A stretch of 64,000 nucleotides of DNA from the NCBI RefSeq assembly GCF_041080625.1, contig NZ_CP163518.1:5941001-6005000 (forward strand). Reading direction: 5' to 3'. The position numbers were made by a program, and so were the translations under genes. Below are positions 1-8,592 of the stretch, one piece after another (the first letter of the stretch is position 1; each line of letters opens with the position of its first letter). This DNA comes from Streptomyces sp. CG1. GTDB taxonomy: Bacteria > Actinomycetota > Actinomycetes > Streptomycetales > Streptomycetaceae. Below the pieces are notes generated by a model. It saw nothing but the letters and a program-made list of their open reading frames with translations, did no database searches and was not told where the DNA came from.

Positions 1-2
1 GT

Positions 3-263
3 CTGTCCAAGCTGGCCCGGCTCGTGGACGTCTTCGCGCGCCGCCCCCAGGTGCAGGAACGTCTCACGACGCAGATCGCCGACTCCCTGATGACGATCCT
101 GGAGCCGCGAGGCGTGATCGTGGTCATCGAGTGCGAGCACATGTGTATGTCCATGCGCGGAATCCGCAAGCCGGGAGCGAAGACCATAACGTCGGCTGTC
201 CGTGGTCAGCTGCGGAACGTGGCCACCCGGAATGAGGCGATGAGCCTCATCATGGCGCGCTGA
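3..263 (+). CDS. folE: GTP cyclohydrolase I, C-terminal part (cut by window edge)
   Basis: The open frame enters from the left edge and ends at 263, giving about 86 C-terminal residues. They include the family signature [17 protein letters not shown], whose Cys is the conserved zinc-binding cysteine of GTP cyclohydrolase I. The enzyme converts GTP to dihydroneopterin triphosphate, the first step of folate synthesis. It runs towards the minus-strand folP-folB-folK cluster, which supplies later steps of the same pathway. The 81 nt to the next stop codon hold no clear terminator. The call is secure; only the N-terminus is missing. Confidence 0.95.
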   Translation: MSKLARLVDVFARRPQVQERLTTQIADSLMTILEPRGVIVVIECEHMCMSMRGIRKPGAKTITSAVRGQLRNVATRNEAMSLIMAR

Positions 264-344
264 GCCTTTGACGCCCACGCCGAAGCTCGTGCCCGCGTCG
301 ACGCCCATGTTCACGCCGCCGAAGCCTTCGCCCGGCGCAGGCGG

Positions 345-833
345 TCACGCCACCGGCTCTGCCCCCGGATGGTTCTGGTCGTCGTCCTCAGGGAGCCTGC
401 ACACCCGTTCCAGGAACAGCGCCGCCGCTATCACGCCGATGCCGGTCAGGACCGAGAAGCCGGCGTAGAGGGCCTGGTCGCGGCGGGTCGGGATGTCGAG
501 CAGTTCCAGCAGGAAGACGCCCGTGCCGCCGTACATGCCGGCGACGAGGGCGGCGACCAGGGCGCTGGCCTGGCCGAAGACGACCGCGCGGGCGGCCATC
601 AGCGGGTCGACGCCCTTCGCGCCGGGTCGGCGCTCGCGCTGGGCCTTGAGGCGGGCGCGCAGGGAGAGCGCCGTCGAGAGCAGGACCACCGCGATCAGGG
701 CGAGGACGATGGGCGCGGCCAGGGGGACGCTGGGGAGGGTCCCGATCGAGTTCCAGAGGCGGGCGCCCGCCCAGGACAGGATGCCGGCCACGACGAACAC
801 GCCCGCCAGCACCCTGATGCGCAGCTCTCTCAC
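345..833 (-). CDS. DUF3180 integral membrane protein
   Basis: A 162-aa protein with four hydrophobic segments (about residues 7-24, 38-57, 83-108 and 122-140) and an acidic, hydrophilic C-terminus. The length, topology and position downstream of folK match the actinobacterial DUF3180 family, whose function is unknown. It is the last gene of the minus-strand folate cluster, 71 nt after folK, and may be co-transcribed with it. A role in folate metabolism is only implied by position. Confidence 0.85.
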   Translation of the reverse strand: MRELRIRVLAGVFVVAGILSWAGARLWNSIGTLPSVPLAAPIVLALIAVVLLSTALSLRARLKAQRERRPGAKGVDPLMAARAVVFGQASALVAALVAGMYGGTGVFLLELLDIPTRRDQALYAGFSVLTGIGVIAAALFLERVCRLPEDDDQNHPGAEPVA

Positions 834-904
834 GGTGTCCCTTCAGCTCCCCCGGACCGGTCCGGACTGCGGTCGTGTCGACCTTGTCGTCTTGACCTTA
901 ACGA

Positions 905-1516
905 CTACTCGGGCAGTCGGAGTTCCAGGTCCGCGCGGGGTTCGACGCCCGAGCGGGTGATGGCCGACAGCAGTTCGGCCACCGGGCCGCGGCCGGGCAG
1001 CTGGGCCTGCGGGTCCACGTCGTACCAGGGCGCGAGCACGAAGGCGCGTTCATGGGCGCGCGGGTGGGGCAGGGTGAGCTGCGGGTCGTCGGAGGTGACG
1101 TTCGCGTAGGCGACGATGTCGACGTCCAGGGTGCGCGGGCCCCAGTGCTCGTCGCGGACCCGCTTGAAGGCCTCCTCGACGGCGTGCGCCCGCTCCAGCA
1201 GGGAGGCGGGAGGCAGGGTGGTCTTCAGGATCACCACCGCGTTGAAGTACGACGGCTGGCTGCCGGGCTCGACGCCCCACGGCTCCGTCTCGTACACCGG
1301 GGAGACCGCTTTGACGCGCACTCCCGGGGTGTCCTCGAGCGCGTCGACGGCTCCCTGGAGGGTCTCCAGGCGGTTGCCGAGGTTGGAGCCGATGGAGATC
1401 ACGGCCCATTTGGGGTTCTGCAGGGTCGTGTCGGCGGCGTCGACCTGCTCGACGACCGAGGCGGGCACCGGCTGGACGGTCGGGTCGCTGTGACCCTGAA
1501 GGAAAGGTCGGGTCAT
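905..1516 (-). CDS. folK: 2-amino-4-hydroxy-6-hydroxymethyldihydropteridine diphosphokinase
   Basis: 203 aa. It pyrophosphorylates hydroxymethyl-dihydropterin with ATP, making the substrate of FolP. The family hallmarks are visible: the N-terminal SIGSNLGNR loop near residue 42 and the HPPK signature WGPRTLDVDIVAY, followed by LPHPRAHERAFVLAPW. About 35 N-terminal residues precede the core, so a later start is possible. The start overlaps the folB stop by 4 nt (ATGA), so the two are probably translationally coupled. Confidence 0.95.
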   Translation of the reverse strand: MTRPFLQGHSDPTVQPVPASVVEQVDAADTTLQNPKWAVISIGSNLGNRLETLQGAVDALEDTPGVRVKAVSPVYETEPWGVEPGSQPSYFNAVVILKTTLPPASLLERAHAVEEAFKRVRDEHWGPRTLDVDIVAYANVTSDDPQLTLPHPRAHERAFVLAPWYDVDPQAQLPGRGPVAELLSAITRSGVEPRADLELRLPE

Positions 1517-1872
1517 ACTCGGCTCCGGGTGATGGTGACGGTCACGTCATCGAAGGGGACGGTGATAGGCGCGTCCGGCTTGTGGACGCAGACCTCGACC
1601 TCCTGGACCCCTTCGTGCTTGAGGCAGGTCTGGGCGATCCGCTCGGCGAGAGTCTCGATGAGGTCCACCGGCTCCCCCCCGATCACGGCCGCGACCTCCT
1701 CGGCCACGATGCCGTAGTGCACGGTCTTCGCCAGGTCGTCGTCGGTCGCGGCCGGCCGGGTGTCCAGCCCCAGGACGAGGTCGACGATGAAGGTCTGGCC
1801 CTCCTCGCGTTCCTTGGGGAACACGCCGTGGTGCCCGCGGGCCTTGAGGCCGCGCAGCGCGACACGATCCAC
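1513..1872 (-). CDS. folB: dihydroneopterin aldolase
   Basis: 119 aa from the GTG at 1872, the family's usual length. It converts dihydroneopterin to hydroxymethyl-dihydropterin and glycolaldehyde. Visible features are the N-terminal VALRGLKARGHHGVFPKER, the central VHYGIVAEEV and the catalytic-lysine region VCVHKPDAPI. A good Shine-Dalgarno (GCAGGAG) precedes the GTG. The longer frame back to 2013 would add 47 atypical Pro/Arg-rich residues, so I rejected it. The stop overlaps the folK start. A 248-nt gap separates it from the upstream NTF2-like gene, so it may have its own promoter. Confidence 0.93.
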   Translation of the reverse strand: MDRVALRGLKARGHHGVFPKEREEGQTFIVDLVLGLDTRPAATDDDLAKTVHYGIVAEEVAAVIGGEPVDLIETLAERIAQTCLKHEGVQEVEVCVHKPDAPITVPFDDVTVTITRSRV

Positions 1873-2120
1873 GCGAATCACTCCTGCAATCGTCGGGAAT
1901 GACCGGCCCGTACCGCGTGCGGGCGGCACACCGGCTTCAGACGAATCTACCTGCGGGCACTGACAAAGCCGGGCTGCGGGGCGCGGGCCCGGGGCGGGAT
2001 CACGAGGGTTCATCTCGTGTTTCCCCGGGAAAACCCGGCCGTGTCATGGGCTGGTAGCGGCTCATACCCAGGGGTAGGTGATTCCAACCACTTCTCGCTC
2101 CCGGTGCGGGGCGCATTCGC

Positions 2121-2654
2121 TCAGGCGAGGGGCTCGTCGTCCGGATTCACGCCGTCGACGCCGCTCTCGCCTTCCTCGTCGTCACTCTCCGCCAGGACGG
2201 GGGAGGCGTGGTGCGACCAGAGTTTCCAGCCGGAGGGCGTGCGCCGGAACACGTTCGTGGCGACGACGAGCTGCCCGACCAGTGGTCCCAGTTCCGCGCC
2301 GTCCTTCGGGGCGGGGCCGCCGCTGAGGATGTTCTCGGTGCAGGTCACGAGCGCGGTGTCGCCGGTCACGGAGACGTGCACATCGGTGAGGAAGAACTGG
2401 ATGTAGTCGGTGTTGGCCATGATCAGGGCGTACGACCTGAGGACCTCGCCGCGGCCGGTGAGCACCGGCCAGCCCGGGTGGACGCAGGAGATCACGCCGG
2501 TGTCCGCCGGGTCGTGGTACTCCTCGTCGACGCCCAGGTCGGCTGGGGTGAGCCAGAGCGAGGACACTTCCTCGAAGTCACCGCGTTCCATCGCCTCGTA
2601 GAAGGCGGTGTTGGCGGCCTCCACCTGTTCGACGTCGGTATGAGGGGCGCTCAC
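2121..2654 (-). CDS. SnoaL/NTF2-like protein
   Basis: 177 aa. It has the alternating helix-sheet pattern of the nuclear transport factor 2 fold: AANTAFYEAMERGDFEEV at the N-terminus, a WPVLTGRGEVLRSY segment and a C-terminal TPSGWKLWSHH strand pair typical of SnoaL_3-like proteins. No catalytic residues can be assigned. The ATG overlaps the folP stop by 4 nt, so it is probably co-translated with folP. A link to folate metabolism is suggested only by this conserved-looking position. The C-terminal tail is acidic and probably disordered. Confidence 0.85.
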   Translation of the reverse strand: MSAPHTDVEQVEAANTAFYEAMERGDFEEVSSLWLTPADLGVDEEYHDPADTGVISCVHPGWPVLTGRGEVLRSYALIMANTDYIQFFLTDVHVSVTGDTALVTCTENILSGGPAPKDGAELGPLVGQLVVATNVFRRTPSGWKLWSHHASPVLAESDDEEGESGVDGVNPDDEPLA

Positions 2655-3667
2655 CGGGGTCCTTCCGCCCTGCGCTCACCATCGGCACCAGGCGCACGCC
2701 GGGCGCCGGGCGCCTCGCGCTCGCTCGCTGCGCCCGGCGTGTGCTCGGCATCACGCGCCCCATCACGTGCCCCGCGCTCACCTGCCGTGCCCGGCGCTGA
2801 ACCCGCTGCACGCGCCTCCTCCACGGCGCGCGCGACCCGTACCGCGTCCGCGGTGGCGCGCACCTCATGCACGCGCACCGCCCAAGCACCGGAGTGCGCC
2901 GCGAGTGCGGAGACGGCGGCCGTGGCGGCGTCGCGTTCCCGGGCCGGCGGGGGCGCCCCGTCGGGCCCGGCGAGGACGCGGCCGAGGAACCGCTTGCGGG
3001 AGGCGGCCACGAGCAGGGGGTGGCCGAGGGCACGCAGACGGTCGAGGTGGGCGAGGAGGGCGAGGTCGTGCTCGGCCTCCTTGGAGAAGCCGAGGCCGGG
3101 GTCGACGACGACGCGGTCGGGGGCGATGCCGCCCGCCAGCACGGCCTCCACGCGTGCGTGCAGCTCGTCCACGACTTCGGCGACGACGTCCTTGTAGACG
3201 CCCTTGACGTTGTCGCCCTGGAGGAGGCCGCGCCAGTGCATGACGACGAACGGGGCGCCCGCGGCCGCGACCGCCGGGATCATCGCGGGGTCGGCGAGGC
3301 CGCCGCTGACGTCGTTGACGAGGGCGGCACCGGCCGCGAGGGACTGTTCGGCGACGGAGGCGCGCATGGTGTCGACGGAGACGACGACGCCTTCGGAGGC
3401 GAGGCCGCGGACGACCGGGACGACCCGGCGGAGTTCCTCGTCCTCGTCGACACGGGTGGCGCCGGGGCGGGTGGACTCGCCGCCGACGTCGACCAGGTCG
3501 GCGCCCTCGGACACGAGGTCCAGGGCGCGCTTCACGGCGGCGGTCGTGTCGAACCAGCGGCCGCCGTCGGAGAAGGAGTCGGGGGTGACGTTGACCACAC
3601 CCATGACCGCGCACCGGTCCCATGCCGGAAGGCCGGCCACCCGGCCGCGCCCGCTGTGGTTGTTCAT
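2651..3667 (-). CDS. folP: dihydropteroate synthase
   Basis: 338 aa from the ATG at 3667. It condenses hydroxymethyl-dihydropterin pyrophosphate with p-aminobenzoate and is the sulfonamide target. Both pterin-binding signatures are present, MGVVNVTPDSFSDGG and DLVDVGGESTRPGA, as are VVVDPGLGFSKEAEHD and ASRKRFLG. A TACGCT hexamer 6 nt upstream supports a leaderless start here rather than at 3694. Unusual is a tail of about 55 residues rich in Ala, Gly, Arg and Glu after the barrel, which folP does not normally need. It heads the operon folP, NTF2-like, then folB-folK. Confidence 0.95.
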   Translation of the reverse strand: MNNHSGRGRVAGLPAWDRCAVMGVVNVTPDSFSDGGRWFDTTAAVKRALDLVSEGADLVDVGGESTRPGATRVDEDEELRRVVPVVRGLASEGVVVSVDTMRASVAEQSLAAGAALVNDVSGGLADPAMIPAVAAAGAPFVVMHWRGLLQGDNVKGVYKDVVAEVVDELHARVEAVLAGGIAPDRVVVDPGLGFSKEAEHDLALLAHLDRLRALGHPLLVAASRKRFLGRVLAGPDGAPPPARERDAATAAVSALAAHSGAWAVRVHEVRATADAVRVARAVEEARAAGSAPGTAGERGARDGARDAEHTPGAASEREAPGARRAPGADGERRAEGPR

Positions 3668-3673
3668 ACGTTC

Positions 3674-3679
3674 AGCGTA
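3674..3679 (-). promoter_or_regulatory. folP: candidate -10 of folP (leaderless)
   Basis: On the minus strand TACGCT lies 6 nt before the folP ATG, the distance expected if transcription starts at the start codon. I see no good -35 and no Shine-Dalgarno. Confidence 0.4.
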
Positions 3680-3811
3680 GGCCCAGCGGGGCACCGGGAA
3701 TGCACGACGGCCCGGGCGGAGACCCCGTGCTGGAGGGGGTGGGACGCCCGCCCGGGCCGGTCCTCGGTCGCACCGCTCGCTTCCATGGTGCTCAGGGTTG
3801 CGGTACGGCGC

Positions 3812-5707
3812 TCAGGCCGCGCGCACGTCCCGTTCCGCCATGTGCGTGCAGGGGCGCTCGGCGGCCGCCCTGCGACGGCGCAGGAAGCGCGGGAGCGGGA
3901 TCGCGAAGTCGACGAAACCCTCCGCCTGCATGGTGGCGAAGCCGATGCGGGGCAGGTCGGTCGTGGCCCGGTAGACCATGAACCGGGGTTCCCAGCGCGG
4001 CTGGAACTTGGCGTTGAACTTGTACAGCGACTCGATCTGGAACCAGCGCGAGAGGAACACCAGCAGCCCGCGCCAGGCACGCAGCACCGGACCGGCGCCG
4101 ATCTTCTCGCCGCGCGCGAGGGCGGAGCGGAACATCGCGAAGTTCAACGAGATCCGGGTGATGCCGAACTTCGGCGCGGCCTGGAGGGCGGCGACGATCA
4201 GCAGTTCGTTCATGCCGGGGTCGGCGCTGCGGTCGCGGCGCATCAGGTCCAGCGAGACGCCGTCCTTGCCCCAGGGCACGAAGTGCAGGACCGCCTTCAG
4301 GTCGCCGTACTCGCCGGGCTCGTCGTCCTGCTTGTGGGCGGTGGCGATCAGGCAGTCGCCGTCGACGGGATCGCCGACGCGGCCGAGGGCCATGGAGAAG
4401 CCGCGCTCGGTGTCGGTGCCGCGCCAGTCCTCCGCGGCATGCCGGATCCGCTCCAGCTCGGCCTCACCGAGGTCACGGATGCGCCGTACTCGGGTTTCGT
4501 AGCCGGCCCGCTCGATGCGCTTGACCATCTGTCGTACGTTGCGCATCGCGCGTCCGGCGAGCGAGAAATCCGCGACGTCCACCACCGCCTCGTCGCCCAG
4601 CTCCAGGGCGTCCAGGCCGGTCTCGCGGGTCCACACCTCGCCGCCCGTCTCCGAGCAGCCCACGACGGCCGGGGTCCAGGAGTGGGCCTTGGCCTCGTCC
4701 ATGAAGCGCTCGATGGCGCCCGGCCAGGCCTCGACGTCGCCGATCGGGTCGCCGCTGGCGAGCATCACGCCGGAGATGACGCGGTAGGTGACCGCGGCCT
4801 TGCCGCTGGGGGAGAAGACGACCGCCTTGTCGCGGCGCAGCGCGAAGTGGCCGAGCGAGTCGCGGCCGCCGTGCTTCTCCAGCAGGGCCCGCAGCCGGGA
4901 CTCGTCCTCCTCGGTGAGGCGGGCCGCCGGGTGCTCGGGGCGGAACGCCAGGTAGATGGTGGTGACGGCGGTGATCCAGCCGAGGGCGCCGAGCGAGAAG
5001 GCGACGGTCCAGGACGTGTTGCCCTGGTAGTCGACCGGGCCCTCGAAGCCGAACAGGCCGTAGACGACGTGGGTCAGCCGGTCGGCCAGGCTCGGGTCGC
5101 CGATCGTCCGGTGCGGGTGGACGCTGACGATGATGAGTCCGAGGACGAGAGAACCGGCACTCATGAGTACGAAGTTGGTAAGAGCGCGCCACCTGCTGCG
5201 CGGGTCCGGCAGCGCCGCGAACTGGTCACGATGGAGCAGCAGCGGCACGAGGAGCGCGACCGCGATCAGCACGCCGACGATAGAGTGCCGGTACGCGAAC
5301 TGCGCCGCCGCACCGGCCGGCAGCAGCGCGACCGCGGCCCGCCACGCCCGGCGCTTGCGCCGTTTGAGACCGTGCGCGAGCAGCAGCAACAGCACACCGG
5401 AGCTCAGTGAGAGCGCCGCGGCGAAGGGCCCGAACGAGCCCGGCAGCACCTCGGCGATAGCGTGCATACGGCTGTGACGGAAGCGCGGGAACACGCCCGC
5501 GGCAATGTCCAGGACGCCCACGAGGGCGGCCGCCCTGCCGACGAGGACGGGAACGGCCTCGGGGCGCGGGCCGCGCAGTATGCGCCGCGCCCGGCTGGAT
5601 CGGCTCGGAACCCCGCCCGACATTTCCCCATCTATCCTGACAGACATCGCATCCCGTAGTTCTGCGAGAGACCTTGGACCCGGGCCCGAGCGGGCATCCG
5701 GCGACAT
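3812..5707 (-). CDS. MprF-like membrane phosphatidylglycerol lysyltransferase-type protein (DUF2156)
   Basis: 631 aa from the ATG at 5707; a GTG at 5746 would add 13 residues. The N-terminal third has about six hydrophobic segments. The C-terminal half (from about residue 280) is a DUF2156/LPG-synthase C domain with the typical RDKAVVFSPSGKAAVTYRV and SGDPIG segments and GMNELLIVAAL. By family it moves an aminoacyl group from tRNA to a membrane lipid, changing surface charge and resistance to cationic peptides. Unlike mycobacterial LysX there is no fused lysyl-tRNA synthetase, so the amino acid used is unknown. It is divergent from the esterase gene. Confidence 0.8.
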   Translation of the reverse strand: MSPDARSGPGPRSLAELRDAMSVRIDGEMSGGVPSRSSRARRILRGPRPEAVPVLVGRAAALVGVLDIAAGVFPRFRHSRMHAIAEVLPGSFGPFAAALSLSSGVLLLLLAHGLKRRKRRAWRAAVALLPAGAAAQFAYRHSIVGVLIAVALLVPLLLHRDQFAALPDPRSRWRALTNFVLMSAGSLVLGLIIVSVHPHRTIGDPSLADRLTHVVYGLFGFEGPVDYQGNTSWTVAFSLGALGWITAVTTIYLAFRPEHPAARLTEEDESRLRALLEKHGGRDSLGHFALRRDKAVVFSPSGKAAVTYRVISGVMLASGDPIGDVEAWPGAIERFMDEAKAHSWTPAVVGCSETGGEVWTRETGLDALELGDEAVVDVADFSLAGRAMRNVRQMVKRIERAGYETRVRRIRDLGEAELERIRHAAEDWRGTDTERGFSMALGRVGDPVDGDCLIATAHKQDDEPGEYGDLKAVLHFVPWGKDGVSLDLMRRDRSADPGMNELLIVAALQAAPKFGITRISLNFAMFRSALARGEKIGAGPVLRAWRGLLVFLSRWFQIESLYKFNAKFQPRWEPRFMVYRATTDLPRIGFATMQAEGFVDFAIPLPRFLRRRRAAAERPCTHMAERDVRAA

Positions 5708-5848
5708 TGCGCCCTCTAGGACGGTGTCTGGGGGAGAGAGGTTCACTCCTCACCGGAAAGTCGGGTCAAAGGCCAAGGAAAGCCCCGGGCAAGCCCTCGC
5801 ACGACGCGTGGGCTGTGCCGGGCGGAAAGCGCAGGCAGGTAGCAGCCC

Positions 5849-6973
5849 ATGGGTCTCACGAGCAACAAGGTGCTAGTGCTGGTGATCATCGTCGCCGCCA
5901 TTCTGTTCGCCGCGACGGTGTGGCTTTGGCCACGACTGGCACGGCAGAACTGGCGGGCCGTCGGCGGACGGATCGGGCTGATGCTCGCCACGCAACTGGC
6001 GATCTTCGCCTCCGTGGGCCTCGCCGCCAACCAGTCGTTCGGGTTCTACGCGAGCTGGTCCGACCTGTTCGGCCAGGAGAACGGCCAGGGGGTGGTCGTC
6101 GACCATATAGCCGGCGGCGGCAACAGCCCCATACAGGTGGTCTCCACGTCCCGGGTCATCGGTGTGAGCAGCGCGCTGCCGCAGGTGGCCGGGCAGGTCC
6201 AGAAGGTCGACATCATCGGCCGTGCGACCCACATCTCCACGCCGGCGTTCGTGTACCTGCCGCCGGAGTACTTCCAGCCGCAGAACCGCGCGCGCAAGTT
6301 CCCGGTGTCCGTCGTCCTCACGGGTTATCCGGGTACGGCTCAGGCGCTGGTGGACAAGCTGCACTACCCCAGTACGGCGCAGCAGCTGTCACAGCAGGGG
6401 AAGATGCAGCCGATGATCCTGGTGATGATGCGGCCGACCGTGGCGCCGCCGCGGGACACCGAGTGCGTCGACGTTCCCGGTGGCCCCCAGGCCGAGACCT
6501 TCTTCGCGAAGGACCTGCGTGACTCGGTGATGGCTCACTACCGGGTCGACAAGACCCCTGCCAGCTGGGGCATCGTCGGCGACTCGACCGGCGGCTACTG
6601 CGCTTTGAAGATCGCCATGCACCACCCGGGTTCATACGCGGCCGCCGCGGGCCTTTCGCCCTACTACAAAGCGCCGATCGACCCCACGACCGGGGACCTC
6701 TTCCACGGCAACAAGAACCTGCAGAACCGTGCCGACCTCTTCTGGACGATCAAGAATCTGACCGCGCCCGAGACGTCGCTGCTCGTCACCAGCAGCAAGG
6801 TCGGTGAGCACAATTACAAGGACACGCTCAAATTCATCAAGAGTGTGCAGGACACGAACGTGACCAGGATTTCGTCGATCATCCTTCCCAGCGGCGGACA
6901 CAACTTCAACACCTGGAAGCGGGAGATCCCCAGCACGCTCCAGTGGCTCAGCACGCGACTGGTCGCCCACTGA
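5849..6973 (+). CDS. membrane-anchored esterase, alpha/beta hydrolase (antigen 85/EsD type)
   Basis: 374 aa. Two N-terminal hydrophobic segments (about 9-27 and 42-60) anchor the protein, with the hydrolase domain probably outside. The nucleophile elbow is GDSTGG with Ser246, and GGHNFN gives a candidate catalytic His351. The region from about residue 130 resembles the esterase family that includes mycolyltransferase antigen 85 and EsD/PHB-depolymerase-like enzymes. The substrate is unknown. It is a single gene followed by a strong terminator and divergent from the MprF-like gene. Confidence 0.85.
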   Translation: MGLTSNKVLVLVIIVAAILFAATVWLWPRLARQNWRAVGGRIGLMLATQLAIFASVGLAANQSFGFYASWSDLFGQENGQGVVVDHIAGGGNSPIQVVSTSRVIGVSSALPQVAGQVQKVDIIGRATHISTPAFVYLPPEYFQPQNRARKFPVSVVLTGYPGTAQALVDKLHYPSTAQQLSQQGKMQPMILVMMRPTVAPPRDTECVDVPGGPQAETFFAKDLRDSVMAHYRVDKTPASWGIVGDSTGGYCALKIAMHHPGSYAAAAGLSPYYKAPIDPTTGDLFHGNKNLQNRADLFWTIKNLTAPETSLLVTSSKVGEHNYKDTLKFIKSVQDTNVTRISSIILPSGGHNFNTWKREIPSTLQWLSTRLVAH

Positions 6974-6988
6974 ACCCCCCGGGCCTGA

Positions 6989-7030
6989 CACCCCGTAAAA
7001 CCGGTGATGTGGCCGTGTTTTTACGGGGTG
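6989..7030 (+). terminator. rho-independent terminator of the esterase gene
   Basis: Perfect 12-bp stem CACCCCGTAAAA (6989-7000) / TTTTACGGGGTG (7019-7030), with the right arm starting in a T run. It lies 15 nt after the esterase stop. Confidence 0.75.
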
Positions 7031-7069
7031 GGGGCCCACGATTCGCCTACGCGCGGTAAGTTTCTGGCC

Positions 7070-8536
7070 ATGCCACGTGGACGCCACCGCCATTCCCCAC
7101 CTCTGCACCGGCTGTTGCCTGCCTCGGCGATCGCCGGTGTCTCCGTTGTCTGCGCGCTGGGTCCCTGGGTGTTTTCCGAGGCCATGGTGCTGCGCGCCCT
7201 GGCCGGTGCCGCCGCCGCGACGGCGGTCGTCGGCGCGGTCGTGATGCGCCGCTGGGACACGCAGGCGGGCAAGCGGGTCGCCGAGCTCACGCGCGCGCGT
7301 GCCGGCGACGAATGGCGGTACGAGGAACGGGTCGCCGAACTGGAGACCGACCTGGAGGAGTCGCGCGAACTGCGCACGAAGCTCGAGCAGCGGCTGCGCG
7401 CCAAGCGCACGGAGCTGGCGGGCCTGCGCAACGAGCACGCGGCCCTGCTGCGCCGGTACGCCACCGCGGAGACCGAGCGCGCGACCGCCCTGGAGGGACG
7501 CCGGCTGCTGGAGATCGAGGCGGCCGTACCGTCGTCCTCGCCCGCGCTGCCGCCCGCGCGTCGCCCCGAGCCGGAGCCGGCCGGGACGGAGGGGGCCGAC
7601 GAGGCCACCGAGGCGGCCGCCGCCTCCGGTGAGGCCGGGGTCGACGCCGAGCGTGAGCCGACGGCGCAGGCGGTGTTCTCGTCCGAGGGCGCACGGCTGT
7701 ACCGGAAGGCCCTGACGGCCCTGGCGCGGTTCGACGGCAAGGCCGGCGAGACGTCGTCCGAGTCCGTGCCGGAAGCCGCGGAGGCGGCGGCTCCCGAGGG
7801 CGACGAGGCTTCCGGAACTCCGGATTCCGAGGTTGCGGCTTCCGGGGACACGGCTCCGGAGGCGGTGGCTCCCGAGGCCGACGCCGGATTCGACGGGGCC
7901 GAGGCCGATGCGGGCGTCGTCCCGGTGGGCAAGGCCGATGTCCGCGGGCCCGACGCGGGTGGGGCCGATTCCGCCGCCCGTCCGGAAGGCACTGCGGGAG
8001 TCGCGCGAGACGTCGCTGCGGAGGCCCCCGTGAAATGCACCAGAGAAGGCGCGGTCGAAGATGTGACACACGGCGCCGGCGGTCCTCGGAGCGAGACCGG
8101 CGCGCCGGCCGCGAAGGAGGACGAGGCGCAGGGGCAGCCTGTGGCGGCCGACGGGCACGCGCGCGCGGCCGCCACATCCACGGCCCCGGCCGAGTCCGCC
8201 AAGCCCGTGGGCCGGCCGCCCGCCGGGCACTTCACGGTGCCGACCGCGGTGGCCGTCGTACCGGCCGCGCCCGCGCGGCGCCCGGTGGTCGAGGGCGGTT
8301 TCGACTTCTTCGGCACCCAGAAGGGCGACCCGAAGGCCGAGCTGGACTCCGTGCAGAACGAGGATCTGGCCGACGTCGTCGGCCCGGAGGCTCTCGCCGT
8401 GCACAAGGCCGAGGCCGAGGCCGCGTTCAAGCCCGCCGGCGCGCAGGAGCACGGCGCCGGCCAGGTCATCGACCTGACCGCGCACGACGAGACCGAGCAG
8501 ATCGACGTCCAGGGGCTGCGCAGCGCGGCTTCCTGA
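7070..8536 (+). CDS. membrane-anchored coiled-coil protein of unknown function
   Basis: 488 aa. Two hydrophobic segments (about 16-36 and 41-58) are followed by a charged heptad-like stretch (about 68-148, rich in Glu, Arg and Leu) that should form a coiled coil. A long Ala/Glu/Pro/Gly-rich, probably disordered region follows. A conserved-looking C-terminal patch (GGFDFFGTQKGDPKAEL) ends in an acidic tail. I chose the ATG at 7070 because TAAGTT lies 7 nt upstream (leaderless) and the longer frame back to 7004 runs through the preceding terminator. No enzymatic domain is visible. Confidence 0.75.
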   Translation: MPRGRHRHSPPLHRLLPASAIAGVSVVCALGPWVFSEAMVLRALAGAAAATAVVGAVVMRRWDTQAGKRVAELTRARAGDEWRYEERVAELETDLEESRELRTKLEQRLRAKRTELAGLRNEHAALLRRYATAETERATALEGRRLLEIEAAVPSSSPALPPARRPEPEPAGTEGADEATEAAAASGEAGVDAEREPTAQAVFSSEGARLYRKALTALARFDGKAGETSSESVPEAAEAAAPEGDEASGTPDSEVAASGDTAPEAVAPEADAGFDGAEADAGVVPVGKADVRGPDAGGADSAARPEGTAGVARDVAAEAPVKCTREGAVEDVTHGAGGPRSETGAPAAKEDEAQGQPVAADGHARAAATSTAPAESAKPVGRPPAGHFTVPTAVAVVPAAPARRPVVEGGFDFFGTQKGDPKAELDSVQNEDLADVVGPEALAVHKAEAEAAFKPAGAQEHGAGQVIDLTAHDETEQIDVQGLRSAAS

Positions 8537-8555
8537 GGCTTCACCAGGCAGGCAC

Positions 8556-8589
8556 GAGGCCCGGCTTCCCGCACAGGGAGCCGGGCCTC
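8556..8589. terminator. bidirectional terminator between convergent genes
   Basis: GAGGCCCGGCTTCCC (8556-8570) pairs with GGGAGCCGGGCCTC (8576-8589), giving a 14-bp stem with one bulged T and a 5-nt loop. It lies between the coiled-coil gene and the convergent PH-domain gene. Confidence 0.7.
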
Positions 8590-8592
8590 ATG

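Noticed and set aside
1873..2013. longer folB start at 2013
   Set aside because: It adds 47 unusual residues; the GTG at 1872 has a strong Shine-Dalgarno and gives the normal FolB length.
2867..5410. 847-aa plus-strand frame
   Set aside because: It is antisense to folP and the MprF-like gene, has shadow-type composition (Gly/Ala/Arg/Val/Asp/His) and no family motif.
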